Source: Planctomycetaceae bacterium (lineage in GTDB: Bacteria > Planctomycetota > Planctomycetia > Pirellulales > UBA7805). From it: 52,607 nucleotides of DNA. Below the pieces are notes generated by a model. The model saw nothing but the letters and a program-made list of their open reading frames with translations. It made no database searches and was not told the origin of the DNA. Each line of letters opens with the position of its first letter. The stretch's first letter is position 1. A program made the translations under genes and the position numbers. Below are positions 15,037-25,563 of the stretch, one piece after another. Location of the stretch: positions 1-52,607 of the forward strand of contig CACOUL010000014.1 in assembly GCA_902630355.1 (NCBI GenBank). The letters run 5' to 3'.

Positions 15037-18000
15037 ATGGCACAGATTGTTCTGCGTTTAATCAGCATTTTCTTCATTGCCGATTGCGCGATGATTCTCT
15101 CGCATCTCTTTTTCAGTCAACGGTCGTGGCTCTTTGATCTCGACCAGGAAAACAATATTCCGACGATCTTTGCGGTGATTCAGGTTTTTCTCATCGCAAT
15201 AATAATGATTGAGATTTTCCTGACGGAGCGTAATCGTTTCCCCGCGATTGTGCCCGGAAAGTGGATCTGGCTCGTTCTTTCCACTGCGTTTGCCTATCTA
15301 GCAATCGATGATTTACTAGCGATCCACGAATATGCTTTGAGGCAAACCACTAGAGACCTCCTGCCCCCGGATTCACTTTGGATCTCCTTGATGCCTTGGC
15401 AAATCGTCTTTGGGCCGGCTTTGGCCGTAACTGCTGCTCTACTGGTCACGATCATGTTGACCCGATTTGCAAAAGACAAGCGACTTTTGCGAGTGGCTGC
15501 CACCGCCTTAACTTGCTGGATTCTTGCGGTTCTTTTAGAAGGCTTGGCAAAGCCAGTTTTCATGGCACGTGATTGGTACAGTGCGGGAACGGTCATCGAG
15601 GAAAGCTTGGAACTTCTCGGTGGAACCTTTTTCTTATTCGCTTTTGCGCAGTATGCCGCGGCAATTCGAACAAATTTCCGGCCCGATTCCTTTGCGGATC
15701 GCAGTAGTTATTTATTTGCCAAAGCGGGAGGCAGTATCTTGTTGATTTGCCTGCTTGGCGCGGGCCTTGTCGCTGTATTTTCTCTGCAAAACTCCGCTTG
15801 GCTCTATCGGCACAACGCAGGAGTTCTTCTCAAACGAGGGCAATACGACCGTGCTGTAATTGCCTTCCAACGAGCGCTGCAAGAAAATCCCGATGATACG
15901 AACACACTTCAAGCGCTGGCAGCAGCTTACATGAAGGCCGGTAACAACAGGGCGGCACTGGAAACTTGTGAAAAACTCATCGGCGTCGAGCAAAACCGAG
16001 CACCGTTTTGGCAGCTTCAAGCAGCCATCCTCGAAAATCTTGGTCGCTATCCGGAGGCAGAGAAATCGATCATGCGTGCACGCGAGCTCAAGCCGCGCAA
16101 TCCAGGCATCTGGGCGCAATTAGGAAATTGTCAGCAATTACAAAACAAATTTCCTGAGGCGCTCGAGAGCTACGAAATGTCGCTAAAACTCAATCCACAG
16201 CAACCTGCTTTGCTGCAAACGGCTCGAAAACTGCAAACGCAACTAACGAGTAGCAGCGTTGAGTCTGCAGGCAATGAAAACAAGAATCCGGTGGCGCACA
16301 TCGACAATCCTTTTGAAGATGGATGGGATACCGAAGCATTCGCTAAACTTGCAGACAAACAGATGAAGGCGCTAGGCAAACTTTTAAAAAACGAATCTCT
16401 GCTCACGATCGATTCGCTCTCTCCCCTGATCACCACTGACTTTTCTTGCACACCCCTCCTACCGGAAAACAAAGCCGATATCTTTTCCGGCCAAGCCCTC
16501 ACGGTCCAGCGAGGCCGCTCTTCGGGAGAGCAAAAATCTTTTTCCGGCGCCCAGGGGCTCCTCGAAGCGGCAAAGAACTTACTCAGCCCCTTCCAGCCGG
16601 CAGAGGACATCCGATCCAAATTCAAAATTTTCCGTGTCGTGAAAGATGCCCAGGGTAAATTTTTCGAAACCAAGTTGTATGTCAATCTCACGGGTCACAA
16701 TGGCAAACAGATGGTCGAACAGAATGCGACCTGGTCGATCCGCTGGCTGCCCACCGCGGAGCACCAATTACCTCGCCTGCATTCCATCGCCGTCGACCAG
16801 TTTGAAATGGCGCACACCAACGGAAGCGACGGGACACTTTTTTCCGAATGCACGGCCGCCGTACTCGAATCGAATGCCTGCTACGAACCACAGTTACTGC
16901 GGGGGTTCAATCACTGGCTTCAAACGAGCCAACGGCGACGGCATCTCTTCCGACTCGGTACGCCGGGGATTTCGGTTTCTGACGTTAATGGAGACGGCCT
17001 CGAAGACCTTTATCTGTGCCAGGAGGTTGGCCTCCCGAATCGGCTATTTTTGCATCAAGAAGACAATCGACTGGTTGATGTTTCTGAGGCGTGGGGCGTG
17101 GATTGGCTGCACGATTCGCGGTGTGCACTATTTTTTGACTGGGATAATGACGGGGACCAGGATCTGGCGGTGAGTGTCCTCGGTGGAGTCATGCTCGCGG
17201 AAAACGAGGGAAACGAAAAATTCAAGCTGCGCGACATTCTCTCCACAAGCGATGATACCCAATCGATGGCTGCTGCCGACTACGATCAGGATGGCGATAT
17301 CGATCTTTATGTCTGCGTCTATCGTCGTGATGGAAAGATGTCGGGCGAGATGACGTCACTTCTGCCGGGCGAGGCAGAAGATTTTGTCTATCACGATGCC
17401 AACACCGGTGGACCGAGCGCGCTTTTTCGCAATGACGGCAATGGAGGCTTCACCGATGTGACCGACGAAGTCGGTATGGGAGATAACAACTATCGATTTA
17501 GCTACGCGGCATCCTGGGATGATTTTGACAACGATGGCGATGTCGACCTTTATGTGGCCAACGACTTCGGTCGGGACAACCTCTACCAAAATACCAATGG
17601 AACGTTTAAAGACATTGCCGATGAGGCGAATATTGAAAATAGTGCCAGCGGCATGGCCGTAATCTCGGGCGATTACGATCACGATGGGTGGATGGATGTA
17701 TTCGTCAGTAATATGTGGTCTTCGGCCGGAAATCGTGTCACGACTCAAGACAAATTCAAACAGGATTCCCCGGACGAGGTAAAAACTCGACTGCAGCGAC
17801 TCGCTCGGGGAAATACGCTGCTGAAGAACACGGGAGATGGAGGTTTTGAGCACAAAAGTGCTGATGCGAATGTGGAGGTGGGACGTTGGGCCTGGGGCTG
17901 CCAGTTTATCGACTTTAATAATGATAGCTGGGAAGACCTGATGGTAGCCAACGGCTTTATTACCACTGACGACTCGGGGGACTTGTGAAGCTTCTTCTGG

Positions 18001-19887
18001 CGACAGGTCGTGTCGCAATCACGCGATAAAGAAGGAGAAGAACATCCGGATCAGTTTCGTGCAAACAATGCGCTGGCCGTCATGCTCGATCATGGAATGT
18101 CGATCAGCGGAAACGAACGGCACTGCGTGTTTCTCAATACGGGCGCGGATGAACGAGCAGGAGAAAAGTTCGCCTGCGTATCGGCCGTCTCCGGGCTCGA
18201 TGCCCCTGACGACGGTCGCGGAGTCAGTGTGGTCGATTGGGATGGAGACGGGGATCAGGATTTATGGATTTCTAATCGCAATGCGCCTCGTATAAGATAT
18301 TTTCGTAATGACACGATTACAGAAAACAACTTCATTGAATTACAACTTGTAGGTAATGGAACCACAACGAGTCGGGATGCGGTGGGTGCTCGCGTCGAAC
18401 TTATTCTAACTCCTGGAGCAGAAACCGACGCTTCATCACACAATCGAAAAGAGCAACTGGTCAAGACGGTTCACATCGGACAAGGATTTCTATCCCAATC
18501 GAGTCGTTGGCTACACTTCGGCATCGGCAAGAGTGACAGGATTGAAAAAATCACCGTACGTTGGCCTGGTGGAACTCGCGAGGAATTTAAAAATCTGAAA
18601 ATCAATCAACGGTATCAACTTCACCAGGGTGGAGTAGTCCGCCAGATCCCCGCCCGCCCGGTCACCGGTCCCCTACCTGCAGCATCTCCCGTTCTTCCGG
18701 AAGCCGCTGATCGTTTCCGCGTGCCACTGGTAGCCATCGTACCGATGCCGAATTTGCCCTACATCAACGCTTCGGGACAAAAAGAGCCGCTACTTGATGC
18801 AAAACCTGCCGATGGCATGCTTCTGATCAACTGCTGGTCGACAACGTGCATCCCGTGCCTTAAAGAACTCAAAGAATTTACCGACCATGCCCAGGACCTG
18901 CGCGATGCAGATATCAATGTACTGGCTCTCTGCCTCGATGCGGCAAAAGGTGATTCGGCAGAGAGCAGCCAACCGGCCGATCTGCTTAAGAACATGGGCT
19001 ATCCCTTCGCCTACGGTGATGCGACGGAGGGACTCGGCGGTGCACTGAGTACGATTCACAACGTAATGACTGCAACCGGCGGATTACTCCCGGTGCCGAC
19101 AAGTTTTCTCGTCGATAAGTCGGGGCAGTTGGTGGCAATCTACAAAGGCCCCGTGAGCGTGGAGACTTTGATTTCTGATAAAGATCATTCTTCGCTGCCG
19201 CCGTGGGAAAGATTCCGACGAGCGGCCAACCTGCCCGGGACAATCATCGAAAATGACGTGCTGGAAAAGGCTCTAACCAAGGGCGACCACTTCGCGCGAA
19301 CTCGACTTGCCAATCATCTCGAAGAACAGGGATGGTCACATGCGGCATCGGTCCAGTACGAAGAGCTCGCCAAAAAGATGCCCGACTCACCGGAAAAGAA
19401 GGCGACCCTGAGCAGCGTATTCTTTGAGCGTGGACTACTACTCGCCCGCCAGAAACAATGGGAGGCGGGAGAGAAAGCATTTCGGGAGTCGCTCGCAAAC
19501 CAAAGCTCATTCGCACCCGCACACTACAACTTAGGGACTTGCCTGCAAAATCAGGGAAAGCTAGATCTGGCGCGTCAGGAATACGAAGAATCACTCCGAC
19601 TCGAACCGCAACTCATTTCCGCTCGGGCAAGTTTAGGTCGCCTCTTCGCGAAACAGAAAGAATGGGCACAGGCGGAAACGCAATTTCAGCAGGTGGTCGA
19701 TGCGCGCCCGGACGACACGACCAATATTTACAATCTGGGTGTCGCACTCGAGCGACAACAACGGTTCCAAGAAGCGGGCACACAATTCAAGCGCGTACTT
19801 CAGCTTAAACCCGATTTTGCCCCTGCAAAAAAATATCTTCAGCACATCGAAGCGAAAACCCCTTCGAAGGACCCTGTAAAGAATTAA
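15037..19887 (+). CDS. Candidate selenoprotein: membrane domain/TPR/FG-GAP/ASPIC/thioredoxin/TPR, paralogue 2 (in-frame UGA at 17986)
   Basis: Read through one UGA, this is a 1616-residue protein with Sec at residue 984. Its N-terminus is unlike the other paralogues: a ~230-residue multi-pass membrane domain with acidic/His motifs (AIDDLLAIHE; VIEESLELLGG), then TPRs (about 255-400). Next come the shared N-terminal domain (DGWDTEAFAKL, DIRSKFKIFRV), FG-GAP repeats (DVNGDGLEDLY, DWDNDGDQDL, DFDNDGDVDLY), GDL-U-SFFWRQVVS, an ASPIC/UnbV domain, a thioredoxin-like domain with TCIPC (Cys1271, Cys1274) and C-terminal TPRs. I prefer ATG 15037; a TTG at 14968 in frame would overlap the previous stop. 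Without read-through the protein would end in mid-propeller. It is followed after 2 bases by the FG-GAP lipoprotein gene, a clear operon. Confidence 0.8.
18000..18016 (+). promoter_or_regulatory. SECIS-like hairpin after UGA 17986-17988
   Basis: GCGACA (18000-18005) pairs with UGUCGC (18011-18016) around the loop GGUCG, starting exactly 11 bases after the UGA. It is identical to the hairpin at 9477-9493, while the bases between UGA and stem differ only at synonymous positions (AGC for AGT, TTC for TTT). Confidence 0.72.
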
Positions 19888-19889
19888 AA

Positions 19890-21995
19890 ATGATTCAGCC
19901 TTCCCATCGTAAAGTGGCCGACACACATCGCAGGCCGGATAAAAGACTATCGGGTTTTTATCCCTTGCTTGTCGCTTGCTGCTCGCTGGCAATCCTCAGT
20001 TTAAATCCAGGGTGCAACCGCACGGATCAACAAGCGGACTCTCAATCCACAGAGAAAGTAGTCACTGGGCGTTCGCCTAAAGAGGGTAAAACGCACATCG
20101 TGCGGGCGGCCCTCACGCCGGAAGGGGTAATGCGAGTTGATGACGTGGATGAAATTGCAGACGTCCATTCGATCGATTGGATGGAACCGCGCGAGAAAGA
20201 ACAACTCGGCGCTGCGGAGGACTGGAGCGTTTTTCACGATTTTCAGTACACCGATCAACAGCCAGCGAGCGGCATCGATTTCCGGCACATCCCGGTAGAC
20301 TGCGCACTACGCGAATATAAATCAGCGCACTACGATCACGGCAATGGGATTGCCGTTGCCGATATCGACGGCGATGGCCTGCTCGATGTATATCTTGCAA
20401 CCCAGATTGGCTCAAACGCGTTGTATCGAAATTTGGGGAACGGGAAATTTGAAAATGTTACGGAACAATCGCAACTCGGACTCGCAGATCGAGTCTCAGT
20501 CAGTGCTTCGTTCGCCGATATCGACAATGACGGTGATGCAGATCTGTTTGTCACGTCGGTACGTGAAGGAAACAAACTTTTTCAAAATGACGGGACGGGA
20601 ACATTCACTGATATCACTGAGCAGGCAGGCCTCAATCATCGGGGGCATTCATCGAGTGCCGTATTCTTCGACTTTGATCGGGATGGCATGCTAGACATTT
20701 TCCTTTCCAACGTGGGGCAGTACACGCTTGACGAACAGGTACAAGCTGCGGGCACCGGGAATCCCGAAATCAGTTACTACCTGGCATTCAATGATGCATT
20801 TTCCGGCCATCTCAAACCGGAGCGAACGGAAGAAAGCATTCTCTACAAAAACATGGGAAATAACGTTTTCCGGAATGTCTCAAACGAGGTGAGTCTTACC
20901 GATGAGAGTTGGTCCGGTGCGGCAACGCCGATCGACGGCAATGGTGACGGTTGGCCCGATTTGTACATCACGAACATGCAAGGACACGACGAATATTACG
21001 AGAACATCAGCGGCAAACGGTTCGAGAGAAAGAGTCGCGCAGTTTTCCCGCGCACACCCTGGGGATCGATGGGCATCAAGGTTTTCGATTTTGACAACGA
21101 TGGCGCGCCCGATATTTACATTACCGACATGCACTCCGATATGAGTACGCACATTGGTCCGGAAAAAGAAAAATTGAAGGCCGAGATGCAATGGCCCGAA
21201 TCTTTTCTGCGAAGCGACGGGGCAAGCATTTTCGGCAATGCATTCTTCCGCCAACAGCAGGATGGGAGCTTCCAGGAAACCTCCGATCAAATCGGCGCGG
21301 AAAATTATTGGCCCTGGGGATTGAGTGTTGGGGACGTGAATGCCGATGGGTTTGAGGATGCGTTTGTCGCATCGAGCATGAATTATCCGTTTCGCTATGG
21401 TGTGAATTCGCTTCTGCTCAACGATCGAGGGAAGCAATTTCTGGACAGTGAATTTGTCGTGGGTGTGGAGCCGCGGCGTGATGGACACACCGCTGCATTC
21501 TGCTTCACACTCCCGGCCGACAGTCGTGAGTTCCTTGGGCCTTCCAAAACGTACCTCAACCAGATTTGCGAAGGTCGGGACGGAGATATTGAAGTGTGGG
21601 GTGCATTAGGAACACGATCCTCGGCAATTTTTGATTTGGAAAATGATGGCGATCTGGATATCGTCACCAACGAATTTAATGCCGAGCCGATGGTGCTGGT
21701 GAGTGACTTGGGCGATAAAAAGCCACTTCGTTTTTTGCAAGTCGAACTCATCGGAACCGAGTCGAATCGCGACGGGCTCGGAGCCAAAGTTGTTTTACAC
21801 TCTGCATCCGGAAGGCAGACGAGGTTTCACGACGGACAATCGGGCTACTTGTCGCAAAGCAGAATGCCACTCTATTTTGGCTTGGGTAATGATCCAGCGG
21901 TCGAAAAAATCGAAGTCTTTTGGCCTTCAGGAAAACAACAAACGGTTGAAGGCCCTATCGAAACCAATCAAAAAATTCTTATCAAAGAAGAATAA
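19890..21995 (+). CDS. FG-GAP/ASPIC-UnbV (CRTAC1-like) lipoprotein A
   Basis: This 701-residue protein has an N-terminal hydrophobic segment ending LNPGC, a plausible lipobox. A beta-propeller of FG-GAP/VCBS repeats with DxDxDG-type loops follows (DIDGDGLLDVY, DIDNDGDADLF, DFDRDGMLDIF, DFDNDGAPDIY, DVNADGFEDAF, DLENDGDLDIV), then a C-terminal ASPIC/UnbV domain (about residues 615-690, ending FWPSGKQQTVEGP). It lacks the thioredoxin and TPR parts and has no internal UGA, so it is a different subfamily from its upstream neighbour. It starts 2 bases after that gene's stop. A close homologue lies in the second module at 47932-49938. Calcium-stabilised adhesion or scaffold function outside the cell is the usual inference for such propellers. 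Confidence 0.85.
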   Translation: MIQPSHRKVADTHRRPDKRLSGFYPLLVACCSLAILSLNPGCNRTDQQADSQSTEKVVTGRSPKEGKTHIVRAALTPEGVMRVDDVDEIADVHSIDWMEPREKEQLGAAEDWSVFHDFQYTDQQPASGIDFRHIPVDCALREYKSAHYDHGNGIAVADIDGDGLLDVYLATQIGSNALYRNLGNGKFENVTEQSQLGLADRVSVSASFADIDNDGDADLFVTSVREGNKLFQNDGTGTFTDITEQAGLNHRGHSSSAVFFDFDRDGMLDIFLSNVGQYTLDEQVQAAGTGNPEISYYLAFNDAFSGHLKPERTEESILYKNMGNNVFRNVSNEVSLTDESWSGAATPIDGNGDGWPDLYITNMQGHDEYYENISGKRFERKSRAVFPRTPWGSMGIKVFDFDNDGAPDIYITDMHSDMSTHIGPEKEKLKAEMQWPESFLRSDGASIFGNAFFRQQQDGSFQETSDQIGAENYWPWGLSVGDVNADGFEDAFVASSMNYPFRYGVNSLLLNDRGKQFLDSEFVVGVEPRRDGHTAAFCFTLPADSREFLGPSKTYLNQICEGRDGDIEVWGALGTRSSAIFDLENDGDLDIVTNEFNAEPMVLVSDLGDKKPLRFLQVELIGTESNRDGLGAKVVLHSASGRQTRFHDGQSGYLSQSRMPLYFGLGNDPAVEKIEVFWPSGKQQTVEGPIETNQKILIKEE

Positions 21996-22019
21996 TCGGT
22001 TGGGGGATTATCCGCTGCC

Positions 22020-22484
22020 ATGATTCTTTGTCCCTCTGCTCTCTTTCGCAATCGAGTAACACTTTTGTTGCTCCTCTTTTTGTGTGGATGCGAATCCAAG
22101 CCCCTTGAGCCGGTCCGCGAAGTGAAAATTGAAATGACAGGACACGATTTCAAGTGGGCCAGTCATTATGCAGGTAGAGATGGAAAGATGGATACCAACG
22201 ACGACATTCACGCGCAACAAATTTTGCATGTCCCGATCGATGCCGAGGTCGAAATCGTACTTAAAAGCCTCGACTACCTGTATTCACTCGAGGTGCCTTT
22301 GGCTGAAAAAAAGGAAATTGCGGTCCCCGACCTGACGTTCTCTCTCAATTTCAAGGCCGATAAAATGGGAACCTTTGAGATGCCGGGCGATCAAATGTGC
22401 GGCTACACCCACCCGGATCTGATGGGCACCCTGATAGTGGAGAGCCAGGAAGACTTCGCCAAATGGATGAAATCCCAACGGTAA
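22020..22484 (+). CDS. Cox2-like cupredoxin lipoprotein with a depleted CuA site
   Basis: This 154-residue lipoprotein (lipobox LCGC after a Leu-rich segment) has a cupredoxin fold resembling the CuA domain of cytochrome c oxidase subunit II. TGHDFKWASHYAG is at the start, DYLYSLEVPLAEKKEIAVPD at the site of the usual 'IHSFWIP' segment, and GDQMCGYTHPDLMGTL at the copper loop. Only Cys127, His131 and Met135 remain: the first CuA Cys (position 123 is Gly) and the first His (replaced by Tyr in DYLYS) are missing. A dinuclear CuA centre is therefore unlikely; a mononuclear copper site or no copper is possible. It lies 24 bases after the FG-GAP gene and 4 bases before the beta-helix gene. There is no counterpart in the second module. 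Confidence 0.75.
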   Translation: MILCPSALFRNRVTLLLLLFLCGCESKPLEPVREVKIEMTGHDFKWASHYAGRDGKMDTNDDIHAQQILHVPIDAEVEIVLKSLDYLYSLEVPLAEKKEIAVPDLTFSLNFKADKMGTFEMPGDQMCGYTHPDLMGTLIVESQEDFAKWMKSQR

Positions 22485-22488
22485 GCGC

Positions 22489-23661
22489 ATGATTTCTTTT
22501 GAAGCGAAACGGCGAATCCTCTTTTTTGCACTCGCACTGTCTGCGGGCCTTCTGGCAGTCTTTTTTTTACTCAATACCGATTCAGGAGACATTTATCACG
22601 TCTACCCGGGGGATGACCTTCAAGCGGCACTGGACCGTGCTGCCGAGGATCCCCACTGCAAGCACATTAAAGTCCATGCGGGCGTCTACCGTCCCGCCCG
22701 GCATAGGCAAGCCTTGCTTGCATTTAACCGAGAACACGATGGGATCCTACTGGAGGCCGAAGGCGACGTGACCCTGACGGCCGCCAATCCACAGGTGGCA
22801 AAAGAAGGCGATGAGGGCTATCCGGCCATCGTAAATCACGTGGTGTATTTTGGTGATGGCATTGGACCCGACACAACGCTGCGCGGATTTAAGGTCACCG
22901 GCGCAAACAACCACGTCATTTTTTCTGAGGATCCAAAGTATGCGATCCAGCCGGACGTACCCGGACTGGAAAAACATAAATTGTTTTTTTATGCCGACGG
23001 CGGGGGCATCAAGATTTTTGGACGTTCCTTTCCTACCCTTGAAAACTGTGAAATCCACGATAATTACGCGAGCCCCTGTGCGGGTGGCGTGTCGATCGAA
23101 CATAAAGGCGTGGGTGAACAATATGTCCACTTCAAAAACTGTATTTTTCGTAACAATAGCTGTCCGATCAACGGCGCGGGAATCGATATGCTTCGCGGCA
23201 GCGCGGCGTTGGTTGAGAATTGCCTGTTTATAGACAACAAATCAAACAGCAATCACGACTCGAGAAGCAGCAAGGTGCCGCCTTGGAGGCCAAAGCGAGG
23301 TGGGGGCACACTCACCGTGTTTCCCACGTCCCGGGTCGTGGTCAAAAACTGTACATTCACCGGCAATCGAAACGGGGTCGACGATTCTGGAATCGACAGC
23401 ATCTACGAAAACTGTATCTTCTGGATGAACAATGCCCCCGGAGGCTGGCTGAAGGCCCCCCGATATGAACTCGACATTAAAGATGCGGACGGTGTGCGCG
23501 GATGTTTTCTTCAGGGAGAAACTCTCGATCTTTTTGGCACACTGAATCCGCAGCAAAATGTCCTCGGATGTGCCGATCCCCAATTCGATGCAGTCTATCG
23601 CCCTCAGGCTCCCGGTTTTGAAAAGGTTGGATATCGGCCGGAAACGGATCGCGGGGAGTGA
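22489..23661 (+). CDS. Right-handed beta-helix protein A, membrane anchored
   Basis: This 390-residue protein has an N-terminal membrane helix (ILFFALALSAGLLAVFFLL), then IYHVYPGDDLQAALDRAAEDP, the typical opening of a pectate-lyase-like parallel beta-helix. Repeating coils follow, such as NCIFRNNSCPINGAGID, NCLFIDNKSN, NCTFTGNRNGVDDSG and NCIFWMNNAPGG. No catalytic Asp pair of a polysaccharide lyase or glycosidase can be pinned down by eye. A homologue of nearly the same length (lipoprotein instead of helix anchor) is at 46681-47889. The gene is 4 bases after the cupredoxin gene and ends the plus-strand run. Its likely role is binding or processing of an extracellular polysaccharide. Confidence 0.8.
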   Translation: MISFEAKRRILFFALALSAGLLAVFFLLNTDSGDIYHVYPGDDLQAALDRAAEDPHCKHIKVHAGVYRPARHRQALLAFNREHDGILLEAEGDVTLTAANPQVAKEGDEGYPAIVNHVVYFGDGIGPDTTLRGFKVTGANNHVIFSEDPKYAIQPDVPGLEKHKLFFYADGGGIKIFGRSFPTLENCEIHDNYASPCAGGVSIEHKGVGEQYVHFKNCIFRNNSCPINGAGIDMLRGSAALVENCLFIDNKSNSNHDSRSSKVPPWRPKRGGGTLTVFPTSRVVVKNCTFTGNRNGVDDSGIDSIYENCIFWMNNAPGGWLKAPRYELDIKDADGVRGCFLQGETLDLFGTLNPQQNVLGCADPQFDAVYRPQAPGFEKVGYRPETDRGE

Positions 23662-23706
23662 GGGGGCGTCGCGCAAGGCTCGCCTAGATTGCTCGAGATG
23701 ATCGTC

Positions 23707-25563
23707 TTACTCGATGAGGCGAACCTCCTGATCCGAACGTGAGTCAAGGAGATTCTGCTGCATCTCGCGCAGCAATTCCCCGTCGCTGTCCAGCAGCACC
23801 GAAAACGGATCCTCCGGCAAATCTCTGGCCGATCCGGCCCAGATTCCCACTGCCCGCTTGCGGGCTTCTTTTCTCGACGTCGGATCACACAGAAAATCAT
23901 AAGAGAACGATTCGAATCCGGGCAGTTGGTTGAGCGACCGCTTGGCAATATAGCGTACCGCATCGTAGGGATCCTCAAGCAGCATGGCCAGATGAGGTGC
24001 TTGCCAGCCGCTACCCGACGCCTCAAGTGCAGGTGGCCAGCCCATGTGCCAAGCTGCCAGAGCCCGTTGTCCGGCATCGCCGGTCAAAAGCAACTTGAGA
24101 GTGGCAGAGACTTTCTTGTCTGATTGGGCGAGTGGCGGAGGATCAATCCCGTACCAGTCGCTTAGATAATCGACCGTCCAACCAAGCGACTTGTCCAAAT
24201 GGCAAAGATTACAAGCGTTGGGTCGACCGGTGCGTAACGCATTTTTTACATCCGGACTGTCAATTTGATGATCGCGACTCGCCTTCAAAAGCCCATAGGA
24301 GGTATGCGGCATGTGGCAATTGTAGCAGTGACTGCCACTCGAGTCGGCCGGATGATGCGTATGTGCGATGAGTTGCGATGTATCTTCGAACCGGGTGTGA
24401 CATTGAATACAGGCTTCGTTTGCCAAGGCTTCGATGGTCAATTGATCGTCTGCCCACTGGACTGCGTCGCGCGGATCTTCCTTTGTTTGATGCATCGAAT
24501 GACAGGAAAGGCAGGAGAGTTCCCCTTTTTGATAACAGGCCGAATTGCACATCCCATTGAATTCGCGGCCCGACGTGCGGACGACCCCATCGGACCAAAA
24601 GTGCCCCTCTCCGAACTCACTGTGACCGATGTGGCGGGCGGTACTGAGGTCGTCACCTGGGCGATAAGGAAAACCATTTTTCAAAAAGCCGGGTTCGTCG
24701 ACCATAGCAGACACCAGATGGCACTGCCCGCAAATTTCCGACGAACGTTGGTGAGTGAGTTTGGCTGGATTGACGATCGGATCATCGCCCTTTGAGTCAT
24801 TCTGTGTTCGATGATAGGCAATGTGCGCTTCTCCCGGTCCATGACACGCCTCGCAGGCAATTCCAAACTCCGCAACATGCGTATGCATTTGCAGATAATC
24901 AATACCGGGGACTCCGTGGGTTGTATGACAGCGAATGCATGCTCGGTTCCACCGGCCTCGCTCCATTTGGCTCGGATCGGTGCCCGGTGGTTGCAAAAAG
25001 GTTGCTCGACGGGGAACCCAGCGGTTGTCTTCCTTCAAGTAGGCAAATGGAACCATCTCCAATTCCCGTTGCCAACCGGTCGGGGTCCAACAGACCTGCA
25101 TATGGTGCGATCCGGTTGTCATCACGACCGGCTTTTTTTCTTCATCCCGATCCGGAAGTACCAACTCGGCAAAATATTTTTCCCCTTCCCGCGTAAATCT
25201 CGCTTTGACACCCTCCACTTCGACTTGCTCTCCGGCAAACGGGCCCATAATACTTTCATTCGAAGCCAGTTGCGTCATCGTGCGATGATATGATGCATGC
25301 CAACTCGCATGCTGGTCGGGATGACACTCAAGACAGGCCTGCGATGAGACAAAGCCCTCGCCGACCGATTGACGAGGCCTCGAAACGTCTGACTCACCCC
25401 GCTTTGCAGGTTCACTCCAGAACCAGAAAACCGTCGCCGCAAAGAGAACGAGAACGAAACAGACCAAAACCTTGGAAGATGTTCGGCCACACCTATACCA
25501 ATTGCGAGGTTGCGTCGGAAAAGAAGAAGTTTGTGTGCTCACCAACAATTTCCCCTCACTCAT
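23707..25563 (-). CDS. Octaheme cytochrome c with C-terminal HEAT-like region, A
   Basis: This 618-residue protein is anchored by one N-terminal helix (VLVCFVLVLFAATVFWFW) and has eight CxxCH heme sites in order: CLECH, CIRCH, CEACH, CGQCH, CLSCH, CIQCH, CYNCH, CNLCH. Signature stretches such as HASWHASYHRTMTQ, GSHHMQVCW, GREFNGMCN and YGLLKASRDHQIDSP are shared with the second octaheme protein at 50603. The region after the last heme (about residue 480 on) is helical, HEAT-like, with PYDAVRYIAKRSL. It is convergent with the beta-helix gene (45 bases apart). It is probably a periplasmic or surface electron carrier of the octaheme/nitrite-reductase-like superfamily; whether it has a catalytic heme is unknown. 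Confidence 0.88.
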   Translation of the reverse strand: MSEGKLLVSTQTSSFPTQPRNWYRCGRTSSKVLVCFVLVLFAATVFWFWSEPAKRGESDVSRPRQSVGEGFVSSQACLECHPDQHASWHASYHRTMTQLASNESIMGPFAGEQVEVEGVKARFTREGEKYFAELVLPDRDEEKKPVVMTTGSHHMQVCWTPTGWQRELEMVPFAYLKEDNRWVPRRATFLQPPGTDPSQMERGRWNRACIRCHTTHGVPGIDYLQMHTHVAEFGIACEACHGPGEAHIAYHRTQNDSKGDDPIVNPAKLTHQRSSEICGQCHLVSAMVDEPGFLKNGFPYRPGDDLSTARHIGHSEFGEGHFWSDGVVRTSGREFNGMCNSACYQKGELSCLSCHSMHQTKEDPRDAVQWADDQLTIEALANEACIQCHTRFEDTSQLIAHTHHPADSSGSHCYNCHMPHTSYGLLKASRDHQIDSPDVKNALRTGRPNACNLCHLDKSLGWTVDYLSDWYGIDPPPLAQSDKKVSATLKLLLTGDAGQRALAAWHMGWPPALEASGSGWQAPHLAMLLEDPYDAVRYIAKRSLNQLPGFESFSYDFLCDPTSRKEARKRAVGIWAGSARDLPEDPFSVLLDSDGELLREMQQNLLDSRSDQEVRLIE

